The notes: generated by a model from the sequence alone, not told the origin. 64,000 bases of DNA from Plasmodiophora brassicae (GCA_039704465.1 JASFAU010000009.1:868001-932000), one strand, 5' to 3'. Counted from the stretch's first letter, positions 43,338-56,759 are shown. Translations and numbers: made by a program.

Positions 43338-46300
43338 TCAAGCGAAACCAAACCCTGTGCTTCCTTCTCGGATGGCGATGCGCAGCTTCTCTGCCAGCGA
43401 TTCGGGCGAGGAATAATCGGGCAGATCGAGCTGATTGAAACACGTGTGTGACGACGGCAGCCGGTCGACGCCAGACGCTTTGTGGATCTGGAACCGTTGG
43501 ATGCCGGACATCCCCTGTAGAGACCGGAAGCCGCCAATCGGTACCTTACTGGTTCCAGTTACGAACTGAATGAACAGCGCCTTCTCCTCGCCGTCGAAGG
43601 TCGACAGGGCGCTCCAGAACCACTGCACGACATCGGACGACTCGGACAGACCATGGTACTCGGTGTTGGCTCGCAGATCGTCAATATCGATGGCCGGCAG
43701 GCCGCTGATCAGAAGCTCTAGTTCATGGTCACTAAAGATGCTGATGAGCTCCTTCGGGATCAGCTCGTGGAACGCGTCGACGAACGCATCGATCTGGGCG
43801 CGAATCTCGGTCGTCGTCCGGAGCTCGGTGATTAGACGAACGTACTCGCCCTTGTTGGCATCTGTCACGGGAATGGTGCTGCCCTCCGGTTTCAGCATGA
43901 CAGTTCGCTTCTCGCCGAACGCGTGCGTCTCGGCAGAGAAAGTTAGGTCAAGGACACCGTCGATCGGATTCTCCAGGATCCACTTCAACGATTTGTAGAA
44001 ATCGGGATCAATCGATTCCAGGTCGGAGAAGGACGGCTTCGCACCCAGCATGTGTTTGTAAAATGAACGCGTAAAGTAGGCATCAAGCAAGCAACCTTGG
44101 TAGATCGCCTTGCCGACAAAGCGCCCAACGAATTTGAAGAAGTCGATGTGCTCGGGATTCCAGAAGGACAATTCGTTAGGCTGGAAGACGACTGACGAGT
44201 TCGCCGCCGTCCGGAACAGGAGATAGTTCGGGTTGAAGATTTCGTGCGACATGACGTGGAACCATTCCCGAGTCAGTCCACCGGCGTCCATGCCTTCTTC
44301 GCCATAAAACTGCACACTCATGTGGGAACGGAGCTCATTGAGTGTTTGGCCACGGATCTGGTGATATGAATCTTCGAACAGCCGATCACGACGGATCTGA
44401 AAAGCAAATGTAAACGGGCATGTCCCTAGTAACCAAACTATTCCTACCTGTAACTTCACGCTTCGATACCGAGATCGAAATGACCCAAACTGCTGCTCCA
44501 GCTGCGACCTGAAATACCTTCGTTTGTTGTCGAAATCTAACACTTTGATCGCCTTCGTCGTCAAAAGTGCTTGGAACGACCCGGACAGGAGCCGGGGATA
44601 TCGGGAACACATGTAGTTAAGAATACGACGGTGCGTATCGCAGAAAGAGATGAACTCAACAAAGGCCTCCGGCGTGGAGGCGATCCGCTGCTGCAAGAAA
44701 CGTGCTTCGATGAGGGCCTTGAACTGCAAAGCACGCTCAAGAGAGGCATTGTCGACATTGCTGGTCGAACTCGAGCTCATTCTTCGCTCGCTGACAGACG
44801 GCTTTGTGGGCGCAAACGCCTTCAGAGCATTGTCGAGCCATTCCCATAGAGCGCTTAGATCGGCAACGCACGTGTCGATAACCAATGTGGTGGCTTCGTC
44901 CAGCGCTGACGACGATGCAGCAATGGCTGATTGCAAAATTGTAATATTGCGAAGTACAAGGGAATGTTGATGCGAGACTTCCCAAGACTTGGCGCCAGGA
45001 GCCATCGCCGCCTGCCGAGCACGCTGAACTGCAGACGCGAACTCTCGAATAATACGCCGTTTGTTCGACTCCTCAAGGCAGAGAACACCGACAAACCCCT
45101 GGCAAGAGGCAGCAACTTTGACGGAACACTGACGAAAGTTGGTTATGGCGGCAAGATCGGCAATGGCGTTACCTGAAAGTACCGGGATCGACAAGTCTGC
45201 CGGCAGTGTTTCGCCTTTGAAAATAGAAAGAACGTCCTCGACCAGACCGACTAAGCCGGTTAAGACAGAGTCGCTCGGCTCACGTCGAGCAACAGAGAGC
45301 AACCCGAAGACTCGGTTAATCGGAGGAGCCGGTAAACCAGAAAGGAAATGTGATACAACTTCAGGTGACGATACGCACATGAACCTGAGAGTTCGCAGTG
45401 CACGGGCCAGAGTATACGACGGAGACGAGCACACGTTCAACAAATAATCGACCAGAGCAACCCGCGTCTCTTGGAAGCGAATCATGATACGCACAAGCCG
45501 GTGGATGGACTTAACGGCATCGAAGGAGCGAATCGTGTAAAGCTTCACAAGAGGCGCAACCAGTCGAACGGGAAGAAGCGGTGTCGCCACCTGTGATTCC
45601 GCCGCATTGTTCGAAGACGAGGTCCCTTGGGAGGGCGCTGATACATTTTGTTGCCGACGTATCGGAGCCGGGAAATCGTCACGCTCAGAGTACAGATTAC
45701 GCTGACGCAACAGAATAGCCTCCGACATCAATTCAGGAGGCAGTGCAGCTAGGAAGTTGTCATCTTGTGACAGAAGAAATTCTTCGCGAATATCGTCGGG
45801 TAGAGCAGCAATAAACGATGCGTTGTCGATATCGGCAGATATGGAAGGGTTCATCTCAGATGGGTTAGCGTGAGCTGCCTGCAACCTGCTATCTTGCAGC
45901 ATGATTTCAGCTTGCAGTTCAGGTGGCAGAGCCGCCAGAAACGCCTGACGCTCGTCTTCTGTGAGACCAGTCGACTCCACGGGCGCCTCCGCCGGTGGTG
46001 CATCTTGGGATTCCACTGGGTCAGGTTGTGGCGGATCTAGTGCTGAGTGCTCAATCAGTTCAGGCGGAACATCTGCTTCAGGCTGCGAATGCTCTGCATC
46101 TGGTTGATCAGACGAAATGCGCTCCTCCTCACGCAGGTCGACATCCATAGCGCCAGAATCTGACTGTTGCGGTTGTCCATTATGCCCACTGATACCCTCA
46201 GGATGCTCGACATCCAATGCACCCTCGATTGTCGAAGGGTCAGAAACGTTAGATCCGGACGCCACTGGAAGCGTTTCAGAAGCAACTCGCACGACGGAGT

Positions 46301-49300
46301 CGGCCGAAGTGTTCTGCTCAGACGACGTCTGTGCCTGTGCCTGCTGCTGGAGCGTAGACAGAGCCGCCGATCTAATGGAATCGCCCGAGCTTGCTGCTAT
46401 CCGAGAGTACCAGCTGGATGTTTCACCAGTCGTCCGAGAAGGAACCCCAATCTGTCGTCCGAAGACTGTGCGAAGCGCCTCAGGATGCGGTGCAACAGGA
46501 GCTGGAGGAACACGGCGCCATGTATCTCCACTCGAACGCCTTGGATTAAGCCATGGAAGTTCGTCGAATGGGGAGCGCTGAATCGAGCTTCTTACAACGA
46601 CGCCGTCACCGCCCACAGACAGGTTACGACGGTTGCGGTTCGGTACAGCAGGTGCAGCAATGACCAGCTCGCCAAAGTCAGCAAAGTCAGCGCCAATGTT
46701 CCGTTGGAACTCGTCAAGAATGTTTCGCAGGCGGTCGGTTGCTTGCTGGACGCCCTGGATCATACCACCGCCAATATCGCCACTCTGCTGCAGGACATCC
46801 GCAATCTGCTCAATGGTGTGTTGGGAAAACATTCGGGACTGCGCTTGCAAAGGAGCCGCCGATGCAGAGGCATCGAGTACGCGCAAGTGAGCGCCACGAT
46901 TTTCCTCATCGTTTTCGGCGTCGTTGATGACAAGCTCGTCCTCGTCGTACTCGGAATCGTCTTGTTCGGCAGGGTCCTCTTCGTTTCCACCGTCTACATC
47001 CTCAGCAGTGGCCTCGTTGTCCGGAGAATGCTCGTCATCTTCCTCATCGTCGTCGTCATCTTCCTCATTGTCTTGATCGCGATTGTCATCCTCATCCTCT
47101 TCCTCCTCTTCTTCCATCTCGACTGGATGATCATCATTGACGTCACTCTCATTGTCATCGACATCGACATCCATTGGCACAGTCTGGGGCGCTATAACGC
47201 TTTCTGGCACGGATGGTTCGTCAGAGAAATCTCTCGGGAGTGGATGCTGCAGATCAAGAGTGCCAAGGTTCTCCAACGCGCGGATGACACCTTCGACGCT
47301 TTCAGACAGGGTAGGCGAAGAAAGATCCAACGATTCCATCGCTTGCACGAGGACAGGTATGACACCCTGCCGAATCATAAGACTCGCTCGCGCGGTGTCA
47401 CCGCGAAGCAGCACGGAAAGGGCAGAGGCAAAACGTGCGACGCGACGGTCACGACCACAACTGGAACTGTGTACCGATTCACGGCGCATGGCATGAAGAA
47501 TAGACTGAAACACAGCGTTAGCAACGTCTTCGCAGGACGACGAAAGTTCGACGAGAAGCCCTTGCGCAGCCTTCCTCAGGCTCCTCGCAAGGTCAGCTGC
47601 TGCTTCAGCGCTGCAGTCGGGTCCTCGTAGCGAGGCGCTACGAATTGTCAGGAGATCGCGCACAACAATATCAACGAAACGGGTCCCGACATCGCCGTCA
47701 TCGCCATTGCGGACCCCACGTTCGATGATAAAACGAGCAATAACGTCGCAGCTAGCTCGTTGCCCTCGAAGAAAAGATCGAAGAATAGCTAACAACCGTA
47801 AAGTGTCAGAATGGCCTGGCCGCCGATCAGTAGTAACATGATCTAGGATTTGGCCGAGACCCTCAGGCCAGGTGGAGTCCGGAAAGGCGAGGCTATCTTT
47901 GTCGTCAGTTGTTCGAGGTGCCAAAATGACACTGCCGTTTGAAGAGGTGACCTGAACGGATTCCAGAAGCCATTTCAACAAGCGGGATACGTCCCTAAAC
48001 AGCAGTTTGGAACAGCGCTCATAGAAATTCGCAAATGATGAGCGAGCTTGGATGGAACGAACCAAAGTTTTCTGCAGCAGGCTGTTATCTTCTAGCAGAT
48101 GCAGTAAAACGGCGTCGCTTTCAGGAAGAGCAGGCCCCTGCATGTTCAAGATCAAGGAAATGGCATTCCATCCAAGTGCTTCTTGCGCAACCTCGGTTTG
48201 ACTGACAAGAACACATAAAGCTCCAACAGATTCGGGCAGGCGCTCGAGACAAACCCGTGTCAAGGCCAACCGGGTCTCAAGTGGAAGCGCGGGTCGAAGT
48301 CCATCTTCTCCCCAAACTGATGCAAGGCAGGCGACAATCTGGAAACTTGAGGAAGTTCCAGTCCTGCAAGAAAATAATAGACCATCCGTGAAATCAGAAT
48401 TGCGACAAATCATGGCAACACCATCACTCGGGGATTCTGTAAGGACCCGAAGGATGACGTCTAAGACACGCGGAGAAGAAAGTCGAGAGGTTGCCGCTGC
48501 GAACAGAGCGCCGGTAAAAGCCGAATCCTTAACTCGCAGACAATATTGTGACACCTCGCGTACGACGTCGTCTTTCTCTCCTTCCGCCTCAACGCAACTC
48601 AAAAGAGTACCAATCACGGTGCATGCATATGACGGCGATAGAACATCGACATTGCAGACAGGACCAAACCAAGACTCAATTTCGGATGCGAATTTTCCCA
48701 TCGGTTCAGCCATTGACGGTTCTGCTGGCTGGTGCGCCCCCGAAGACTGAGATATCGCCGCTTGTGATACAGGTTGCTCAGCGCTAACAATCCCAGCGTC
48801 AACTGGAGGATGCAATAGCATCCAATCCATCAACTGATTAAAGTCTCTGGATCCCGATGTGTTCAGGGCATAAAGGACGTGACGCTGCTCGAATCCCATC
48901 TCCTGAAGCTGGGACAGTAGCAAATCTCGATGTTCATCAGTAGGCACAGCAGGGGAATTGTTTCCCACCGCAGCCATTGCGTCATCATCAGCGTCATTTT
49001 CTTGCTCATCACCATCGCCATCGTCATCGTCATCATCATCATCATTGGCCTCGTCATCATCTTGCTCCATACTCAATGCAGCAGTGCTGGACGTTGACAA
49101 AGGAGCCGACGATAACGCAGCAGACCGAGCGTTTTGGAAAACAGCAGATGCACGAAGGGCAGATCCCACAACACCACATGGCAAGGATAACAAGTTATTC
49201 CACACCATGTCGAAAGACCCCGCACACAGTTTCCCCAGATTGGGATGAGTGTCCTGGAAAGCGGAAGGTGGGAGTAGGGCAACATCCGATAGAAAAGCAG

Positions 49301-52284
49301 CCAACTCAACCAGAAGCGAATCCAGAGTAGGCATCGGTCCAGTCAAAGGCCATGACCATGCAGGCACTGATGTTGGAGCGTCAGAAGAACTATGCGTTTT
49401 CCGAGTCTTCATGCGGTGCTGTTCAGAGGGTCCACCAGCCCAAGGATGATCACTAGATGATGGTGGGTTGCACACTGCGCAGATCGACCAACGCCACAAC
49501 TCAACAATGCGTTTCAGCGACGTCTTGCCTTCCGCAACGATAGAGTTTACAACCATCCGCGACCCAGACGGAGAGAGTCTTTGCTTCAGAAGTGACAGGC
49601 GCGCGTCCCTGACTGCCTGGGCAGTGAAATCTATTAAACACTTCCACAAGTCGTTGACAGGGAGGTTGACAGGGGCATAGAACGGCGGGCGCCACTGAAG
49701 CAGGTACGCCGCATTCTGAAGCGACAGCGGAAGAAAGACACCGTGCTCAGCCGAACGGCCCGAGCCACGTTCCGTAAAGGCGCATTGCAAACAATGATAC
49801 GTCCGGTCAAAATGAACCAGGATATCTCGAAACCGGGCAAGCGTATCGTTGCCCTGGATACAGACCAAAGCCCACTCAACGCGAGCGACGACCCGAGAAA
49901 TCGACGCAAACACGGAGGATAACGTCGACTGGCGTAACTGGAAAGTAGGTGTGCGGCGAAGGATACGAAGTAGGATGGATAAATAGAAATGCAGAGCCGC
50001 AATCGAGACGCATTGCTCTAAAGCGCGGTCGCAAGGAGACGTATCGGATTCAGAATCGAAAGGCCACAGGTAGTTTGGATTTGAAAATCCAGAGGATTTC
50101 GTAATAGTTTCAGTCGCCTTTTGAATGCGTTCGAAAAGCGAATCCATCGGGAGTCTAGCCTGCTGAACTGCAAGCCATGAGTATACCTCCGCAAGAGAAT
50201 CCGCTGCTGGTGTCAGATGACCAGCATCGTCGCCGAGTGACAGAGGCGGGCACAGGTCAGGGAAAGGACCTTCGCGTCCGATACCATGAATACGTAGACG
50301 TGTCTTCTGCGACGGACTCGAGGCGAACTGGAGCAGCTGAGTTGCACCATTGACGGCGCAGAATTTCGCAACATGCCGAGGGACAATGCATTTCAGTAGT
50401 TGGCAGCCGTTGACAATTGGAGTATCGTCACTCAAGTCATCATGTAAACCTTTCAGCCAGGTCACGACAGCCGTCAAAACAGGCTCTTCAAACTCTGAAT
50501 AATGTCGCATCCATTCCTCGATACTTCGTCCTATGGCCAGGATGCCGTTCGGGATGGGGAGAGACAGCAACGGAACGACATGTTGGATCGGGTCGGCAGC
50601 AAGCACAGCTGCTAAACCAGAACTATGGATCGCAAGTGACCTAACCAAATCCAAGAACACTTTGACAACAGTGTCGAAATGGGCAGATCTATAATCGCGA
50701 CTGGAAAGTTCAAGAGCGGTTGGCAACCGTCTGAAATACTCCGCAGTCAAACCCTCCCGATGCATAGCTGGAAGGGAGCGCGGGCGGTTTTGAATGAATC
50801 GCGACACGACATTGCACGATGTCGCGAAAAGCAATAACGCTTGAGCGTCAACGCTGCCAGGCGATAGTGCATAGTTCCACAGTGAGATGGAGATTCGGAC
50901 GAAGTCAGAATCACTGACTATTGTCTGCGGAATCACAACCCGACTTCGCTGGACAGATATCGTCACGATTCGCAGCAAAGATTGTAATGCTGGCATGGAA
51001 TTATGCACGTCCGGTTCGGGAGCTGAAAGAATGGACGACAGGCACTTGAAAACCTTCTCCAGTACATTCTGCTCTTGGAATGCTGCGCGAGAAGCGCTAC
51101 TTCCAATCAAGAGCGTTGCGAGTAGGGCACATATTTCAGGAATAAGGTTCATGAATCCGTCTTCCATGAGAGACGACAAACAACGGATCAGACTGTCAGC
51201 ATCAATGGCGCGGCCGAGAATCGTTGAACTCGCACCGCTTCCTCTTTCACCAGAATCGGAGGATACAAGTTCAAGAAAAAGAGACAGATAGGCGCTAAGA
51301 CGATCGATGGACGACCCACGCCGAGCAGCCTCGACGGCTGAATGGAACCCATTCATGATGAGGCCATCCTCGTCAAATACGGAGGCTTCAATCAAACGTC
51401 GTCGCGTCATGGGGACAGTTGACAATTCAGTAAGCGTTCGCAAGGCTTCGACGACAAGACCGTCCGTTGACGCATCCGCATCATCGTTCGAGTTCTCGAT
51501 CAGGCCAAGGATTTGCTGGGCAATCGATGACGTCGATGCAAGTGCTGGAGACTGCAGCGCTATGGCCACTTGCACTGCCTTAAGAACGACGCGAACATAG
51601 AGTCGGCAAACGTCTGGTGATCCTGAAGCAATTGCAGAGCGATGCCGTGCGATAAACTCGTCCGTAGATGAAGACACATCCGGCTCTGTCACAGGGCCTT
51701 TACCAGGCACAGCTGACTTGGCCAAATTCCGCATCGAATAGCCGTCAGACGTGACAACCAGGGTGGCGAGCGCGTGTACCCTGGGCCTCAGAAGCGGTTG
51801 TGCCCGATGAGACAGGCGGATAGCTGCTTGACCTGACTGAGCCAGAGCACGAACGACGTTCAGTGTCCCCAGGATTACGCCTGGGTCTGTGTGCTCCAGC
51901 AGGGCAACCAGGTGCTGAATTGGACATGATATTAACAAACAACGTGATGAGAGAATCGAACCACATTACCTCTGCAGAGTTATATACGCGAGTGTCGCCG
52001 ACATTAACAATCAGTTGGCGTAGGAAGGCAAGAATGGGGACCAGATGAACAGACTGCGTTTGCGGATTTCCAATGACATCATCAATGCGATCTAGCGTAT
52101 CGACCCAATCGAGCAGCGACGGCGCGGACGCGAAGTACGGCCATCGAGGCCGATCGGCCACTTGCTTGGCGAGATGTGCCAGTTCTTCAACAGGGATATC
52201 TGCGCGCGACATGGCAACGCGGACGGGATCCGCATCGGCCGGTACCGGCGTCGCCCGTTCCCGATACCGCGCCTTGACCTTCAT
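43338..52284 (-). CDS. Giant HECT ubiquitin ligase, HUWE1/UPL1/Tom1 type
   Basis: Exons 52284-51970, 51914-44448 and 44396-43338 (introns 55 and 51 nt), about 2946 residues. The second intron (44397-44447) is a multiple of three with no stop, so it is easily read as coding; removing it restores YRSVKLQIRRDRLFEDSYHQ. The N-terminal armadillo-like region matches HUWE1 DUF908/DUF913 (LLDWVDTLDRIDDVIG; VYNSAEHLVALLEHTDPGV). A UBA domain (LSQLQEMGFEQRHVLYALN, LMDWMLLHP) lies near residue 1070, an extended Glu/Asp tract around 1700, and three UBM-like motifs (FLAALPPELQAEIM, FIAALPDDIREEFL, FLAALPPELMSEAI) near 2080-2150. The C-terminal HECT domain has EEGMDAGGLTREWF, FTRSFYKHMLGAKP, LISGLPAIDIDDL and the catalytic Cys in PSSHTCFNQLDLP; it ends GFGFA. 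A broad-specificity nuclear/cytosolic E3 for histones, ribosomal and DNA-damage substrates. Confidence 0.92.
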
Positions 52285-53462
52285 TGGGTGACCGGCGATC
52301 GCCAAACGGCAATCAATAATGGCCGAGATGGCCGTATCGCTGCACCAGTGGAGAGCAAAAAAGGCCGTAAAAAGCGGCGCTGTGCAGCAGCTGTCTTCGG
52401 TCAATCAATCATCACGAGCAATGTACGATAGTTCCTGCGAAGGTCAGGTGCCTGGTGCAATTGCAGCAGTTCGGACAGATTTGTCGAGCCCTGCAGACGG
52501 ATCCGGGGGCAACCGTGGAGAGGTCTTAAATATGGGGAGGAACTCCCGCTTGAGATGGGCGACTCGTACGTCTCCGCATTCAAGCGTCAACTTGGTAGTG
52601 TAGACCAGAGTCGCCGCATAAGAGACAGACGTAGCTGCTCCTGTGGTCTAGTTGACAACATCAGTCTACGATAAAACAGGGATATGACGTATTCGGTTTC
52701 TAATCTCAAGTTTGTTTGAAGGTGATTGCTCAAAGTCGCGTTGCGTTGGCTCATACGTAGAAGGGTGTAGAGGCTGACATGTATTTCGAAGGACTGTGCA
52801 GACCAACCAACCGGTTCTGGCAATCTGTTTGCCATCTTCGGGAGGGAATCTCTGTGGAACATGGGTGCTGTACCGGGTACACGAGCAGCACCGTCATTGC
52901 GGTCATCGAATGTTCACTCACGAAAATTCCAGACTGCATCGCCGGCGTGTTCCCATGGACAGATTTTTATGGAACTAGAGGAAGTTTATGCGAATACATC
53001 ACAACTCATAAACAGACGCGCACGCCTTTAGGCGGGACGAAGACGGGGCGAGTGTATAACAGAATGTCACATGGATGGGGTTTTACGTCAGCGTAGAGGC
53101 AATTGGATGTTGTTTCCAGCCGAACCTGGATGTCAGAACAAGTGCGAACGTCCATTAGTATTGCAGGAGAAGATTAGCCGACGATGTTGCATTCATCATC
53201 AATGCGTTCCAGCATTCTGTTGATCAAGCGCCCTCAGAATGACCCATCCTCCAGCTGGCGTCCTTTGCGAGCCGCTACTTGTTTGGAACGCAGATCTGCC
53301 CACCTAATCGGTTTGTAACGACCACAAGGAAGGTTCGGCGCACGCGCCGGTCGACGCCGCGCTCCGACACCTTAATCTGATCGTCCGGTTCAACAACGCG
53401 CGGACAGTGGACACAGCGTCCGATTCCGTTCCGATATCGGGTAGCTCGTCTATGGTACTGCT
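52285..53462. other. Intergenic region between HECT ligase and RRM gene
   Basis: About 1.2 kb separating divergent genes. Short frames exist on both strands (e.g. 52779-53096) but none shows domain, signal or splice support. Lower GC than the flanking coding sequence. No RNA gene recognised. Confidence 0.45.
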
Positions 53463-54155
53463 ATGGGGGCGGCAAGTCAACTAGGTGATCATCTGGACAA
53501 TGACCGGTTGCCCGTCGTGGACTATACGCGATACCATCTGATCTTCTCCGAGAAGGATCGAAGCTCTTGGGAAAACGGCCGCACTAAAGAAGGACCGGCT
53601 TCAGACTCGGTCCCAGTAACGCCGCTGGACATCGTTCCTAGCGATCCTTGGCATCAACGACGCTACATGAACGCGTTCTACAACGCGGGGCAAGTCGGTA
53701 CCTTTCCGAAGGCCGCTTCCGACAGCAGCGGCTTCGTACAGGTCAAGGCGTTGAACACATGGGTGTGCCCGGCGGTACGGCAGAATCTTCTCGATAAGCC
53801 GGAGGGCGCCGTGTTTCGTCCAGCGGCCACCGTTACCCGACTGCTGGTCCCGCCCATCCCCGACCTCCTCGAGGTGTTTATTGGCAACCTGGATTCGTCG
53901 GTCGATGCTGTCGACCTATGGCGCTGCTTCCACCTGTACGGGAACTGCCAGCAGGCCCGCATCATTGCCGATCACAGCACCGGGCAGAGCCGTGGGTTCG
54001 GATTCGTGGCATTCTCATGCGAGTCGAGCGTGCATATGGCCGTCAACGAATTGCACGGGTGCTTGTTCTTCGGGAGAATCCTACGCGTCGAGGAAGCATT
54101 CGACAAGAACAGGCGTCGTGCCCTGACATCGTCGTACTTCAACACCATCCTCTGA
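53463..54155 (+). CDS. Single-RRM RNA-binding protein
   Basis: 230 residues, no intron. The N-terminal 120 residues have no recognised domain (VVDYTRYHLIFSEKD; DPWHQRRYMNAFYNAGQVG). One RRM spans about residues 138-215: RNP2 is VFIGNLD, RNP1 is RGFGFVAF, with the helices VDLWRCFHLYG and VHMAVNELHG, ending LFFGRILRVEEAF. The arrangement (short N-term, one RRM) occurs in splicing-related factors such as the U11/U12 35K type, but nothing is specific enough to name it. Confidence 0.7.
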   Translation: MGAASQLGDHLDNDRLPVVDYTRYHLIFSEKDRSSWENGRTKEGPASDSVPVTPLDIVPSDPWHQRRYMNAFYNAGQVGTFPKAASDSSGFVQVKALNTWVCPAVRQNLLDKPEGAVFRPAATVTRLLVPPIPDLLEVFIGNLDSSVDAVDLWRCFHLYGNCQQARIIADHSTGQSRGFGFVAFSCESSVHMAVNELHGCLFFGRILRVEEAFDKNRRRALTSSYFNTIL

Positions 54156-54254
54156 TTCCGGTCGCCCGCTTCCATGCGTATCGTGTACGCTGCTATAGAG
54201 ACCAAATGATTCCATCTTATTATCAACCAGCTTTGCGGGTTTGCATTGAATATA

Positions 54255-55710
54255 TCACATGAACGGGTTGGACAGATCGACGGACGTATGACGAGACGAT
54301 GGGTTCTCGCCATAGGCGGGGAACCCTTGCTGAGCCGGCGCCGTCTGAGGTTGATGAGCGTATTGTGGCGCGAGAGGGGCTCCGAACGGTTGCTGATACG
54401 ATTGTTGCGCTTGTTGAAGGGGAGGAGCGCCAAACGGTGCGGCTTGCTGTGGCATCGCTGCGTACACTGGTTGCGCAGGCTGCCCAAACGGTTGACTTGC
54501 AAATGCGTTCTGCTGGCTGTAGCCAACAGGTGTGCCGAATGGTTGCGGTTGCACAGGTTGTGGATTGGCAGCACCGAACGGTGAACTGCCATAGAACGAC
54601 GCGGGAGCCGAGAACGTGTCGAACGACGAGTGCTGCGACACGGCAGGCGCTGTGCCGAAAGGGTCACCTGCTTGAGGGGCATTTTTCGAGGCAGTAGAGC
54701 GCATGTCCAACGATGTTGGCCGCGACAGTGATGGGGCGGCCCCGAAAGGTACGGCTTGAACGGGCTTCGGGGACATTGGCGTTGCGAATGGATTGGATGC
54801 GTCGAACGGTGATGATTCGGGCTTAAAGAACATGTCTTGCTGAGCGGAAGCGGTATTGGCGCCCGACGCCAGCAGGTCGGCGAAGGGGTCCGCGTTTGGG
54901 AACGGCGCCTGTGGAGCCACTGGTGCCGGCGTCGTAAATACAGGAGCAGCTGATTGGCCCCATGGCGGGTGGGCCGCAGCAGGTGCGGGCGGCTGTGCAC
55001 CAAACGACCAGTCGGACCCGGTAGCAGCGGGTGCTGGTGTCTGACCAACCGCGGCCGCGGTGCTAAACATCGCAGACAGATCGAGAAGGTCAGGCTGCTT
55101 GGGCGGCTCTTTGGTGGCCTTCCGCTCTGCCTTTGTTGACTTCCTTCTTTCAGCTTTAACAGGCACCTATGACGCCATCGGTAAGTCGCTAGTTGAACCA
55201 GACGTGTGCACGTGATAATAATACCTCTGCTTCGCTATCGCCTTCTTCAACGTCGTCATCGTCGTCGTTCTCATCCTCTTTCACGACCTCTTTCTTCGAC
55301 CCCCTGCGCTTTGATTGTCTCTTGGAAGCGCCGGATTTCTTCGTCCAGGTCTGCTCCTCGTACTTCTTTCGAATGAAGTCTTTGATCTGTTCGGTGTTGC
55401 CCGACGTGGGATATTCTCCGGTGAAACCAGCCAGCCATTTCTTTTTAGCAACCTTGTTGCCACCGGAGCTCAACGCCTCCACCTCGCTGGATGTGAACGA
55501 CGAGATCGAGATCGATTTCACACGACAGTTGAACATGCGCAAGATCCCGCCGCAGGTCATGCAGACGAACGTGTTGTGCGTCATATCGACGCACGCCGGC
55601 TGCTTCGACTGGCACTCGAAGCACTTCCGATTCTCCTTCAGTTTGCGCAGCTCCTTGATCTGGTCCATCAGCTTCTCCTGCGTCCGCTGGGCCAGCGTCG
55701 CCGTCGACAT
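54255..55710 (-). CDS. ArfGAP with FG/NPF-rich tail (AGFG-like)
   Basis: Exons 55710-55225 and 55166-54255 (intron 58 nt, phase 0), 465 residues. The ArfGAP zinc finger is CFECQSKQPACVDMTHNTFV with CMTCGGILR and a downstream RVKSISISSFTSSEVEAL, i.e. C-x2-C...C-x2-C, followed by GEYPTSGNTEQIKDFIRKKY. A Lys-rich stretch and an acidic DDDDDVEEGD segment lead to a long Pro/Ala/Gln/Phe-rich tail containing DPF (DPFADLL, GDPFG) and NPF (SNPFAT, terminal LSNPFM) motifs. DPF binds AP-2-type adaptors and NPF binds EH domains, so the protein probably acts in clathrin-coated vesicle traffic as do AGFG1 (Hrb) and related plant ArfGAPs. The catalytic Arg expected after the finger is present in ILRMFNCRVKS. 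Confidence 0.85.
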
Positions 55711-55944
55711 GGCTGCCGCGCTCCGGTCTGCAGCTCGCCCCGGGCGGCGACGCTCCCGACCACGACAAGATTTTCCTACAGTCACGTAGGACTGAAGTCC
55801 GACACCGTTACGAGCGACGGCCGGCCCCCAAAACAACGGAGCCAGGCTGCTCGAACGAATATCACCAGTAAGTTTTGGCGTAGCCACAGTCGTAATGATA
55901 AGTTGGAATGTCCAGATAACACGTTGTAAACACGGGAGCATTTG

Positions 55945-56481
55945 TTATTTGGCTTTGTACCAATCGCCCGCACTGTTGTAGAGAGAGACGCCGAGCATGA
56001 TCCAGAACAGCCAGGAGCTGATGAACGAGAATACGGGTAGGAACAACGTAATGACGGCACCGCACACGCATGACCCGGCGCCGATGGCCAGCAGCGTGAT
56101 CACGATCTGGTACATCCAGTGGTAGTCGGCGATGTCCATCATGTTCATCAGGTTCTGCCACTGCGAGAAACTACCGTTCTTGTCCCACTCATCGTGATGA
56201 TATCCATTGTGCATCTTGAGGAACAGGTCGTACGCGGCACGATGATTAACACTGGATAGTTTCTCGTACGCGTCCTTAACGCGAATGAACCGTTTGGCAG
56301 CATGGGCGTCGCTGTTTCGATCCGGGTGCAATTTGAAAGCCAGCGTGCGGTATGCTGCCTTGATTTCCGCCGCCGTGGCGGTCTGACTGACATTGAGCAA
56401 CTGGTAGTACGTTGGCGGCCGCCGCCTGGCCTCCAGTGTGCCGACGAGGACGATGGCGATGATGATCGGCAGCAGCCTCAT
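55945..56481 (-). CDS. ER-type DnaJ membrane protein
   Basis: 178 residues from the ATG at 56481. Signal peptide MRLLPIIIAIVLVGTLEA, then a complete J domain (YYQLLNVSQTATAAEIKAAY, KLHPDRNSDAHAAKRF with the HPD motif, VKDAYEKLSSVNHRAAYDLF). Two C-terminal membrane helices (QIVITLLAIGAGSCVCGAVI; FSFISSWLFWIMLGVSLY) and a basic end (DWYKAK). The J domain would face the ER lumen if the leader is cleaved. A co-chaperone of BiP-type Hsp70 is the likely role. A frame extension to 56544 adds a non-signal leader and is not preferred. Confidence 0.8.
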   Translation of the reverse strand: MRLLPIIIAIVLVGTLEARRRPPTYYQLLNVSQTATAAEIKAAYRTLAFKLHPDRNSDAHAAKRFIRVKDAYEKLSSVNHRAAYDLFLKMHNGYHHDEWDKNGSFSQWQNLMNMMDIADYHWMYQIVITLLAIGAGSCVCGAVITLFLPVFSFISSWLFWIMLGVSLYNSAGDWYKAK

Positions 56482-56759
56482 GGTGAAGCACGGCGGTGGA
56501 CGGGATTGGAAATGAATAACAGCGGGAACCGGAACGTCGGCCACGAACGACGCGGAGCGTGAGTCACGCGCTCACTGTCCAGCAATCGCGCCTTCGATCG
56601 CGAGCACGGTACGTGCAGGCCTCGCGATGGCCGCTGCCGCAATGACGAACGCTGGTGTTGCGAAAGCGCTGCACGTGAAGCTATAAATATAGCAACCATC
56701 CCGAACGTTGATTGGCGAAGGCGACAGGCCCGCCAGTGACCAAAGAGGACGGCGATTTA

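Noticed and set aside
46167..47630. 487-codon plus-strand frame with hydrophobic stretches
   Set aside because: Antisense of the acidic tract in the HECT ligase; Val/Ile runs come from reversed Asp/Glu codons.
52779..53096. 105-codon plus-strand frame as a small secreted protein
   Set aside because: No signal peptide, domain or splice support; composition like the surrounding intergenic DNA.
53972..55048. His/Arg/Pro-rich minus-strand frame
   Set aside because: Alternative frame of the AGFG-like ArfGAP tail, which has the real DPF/NPF motifs.
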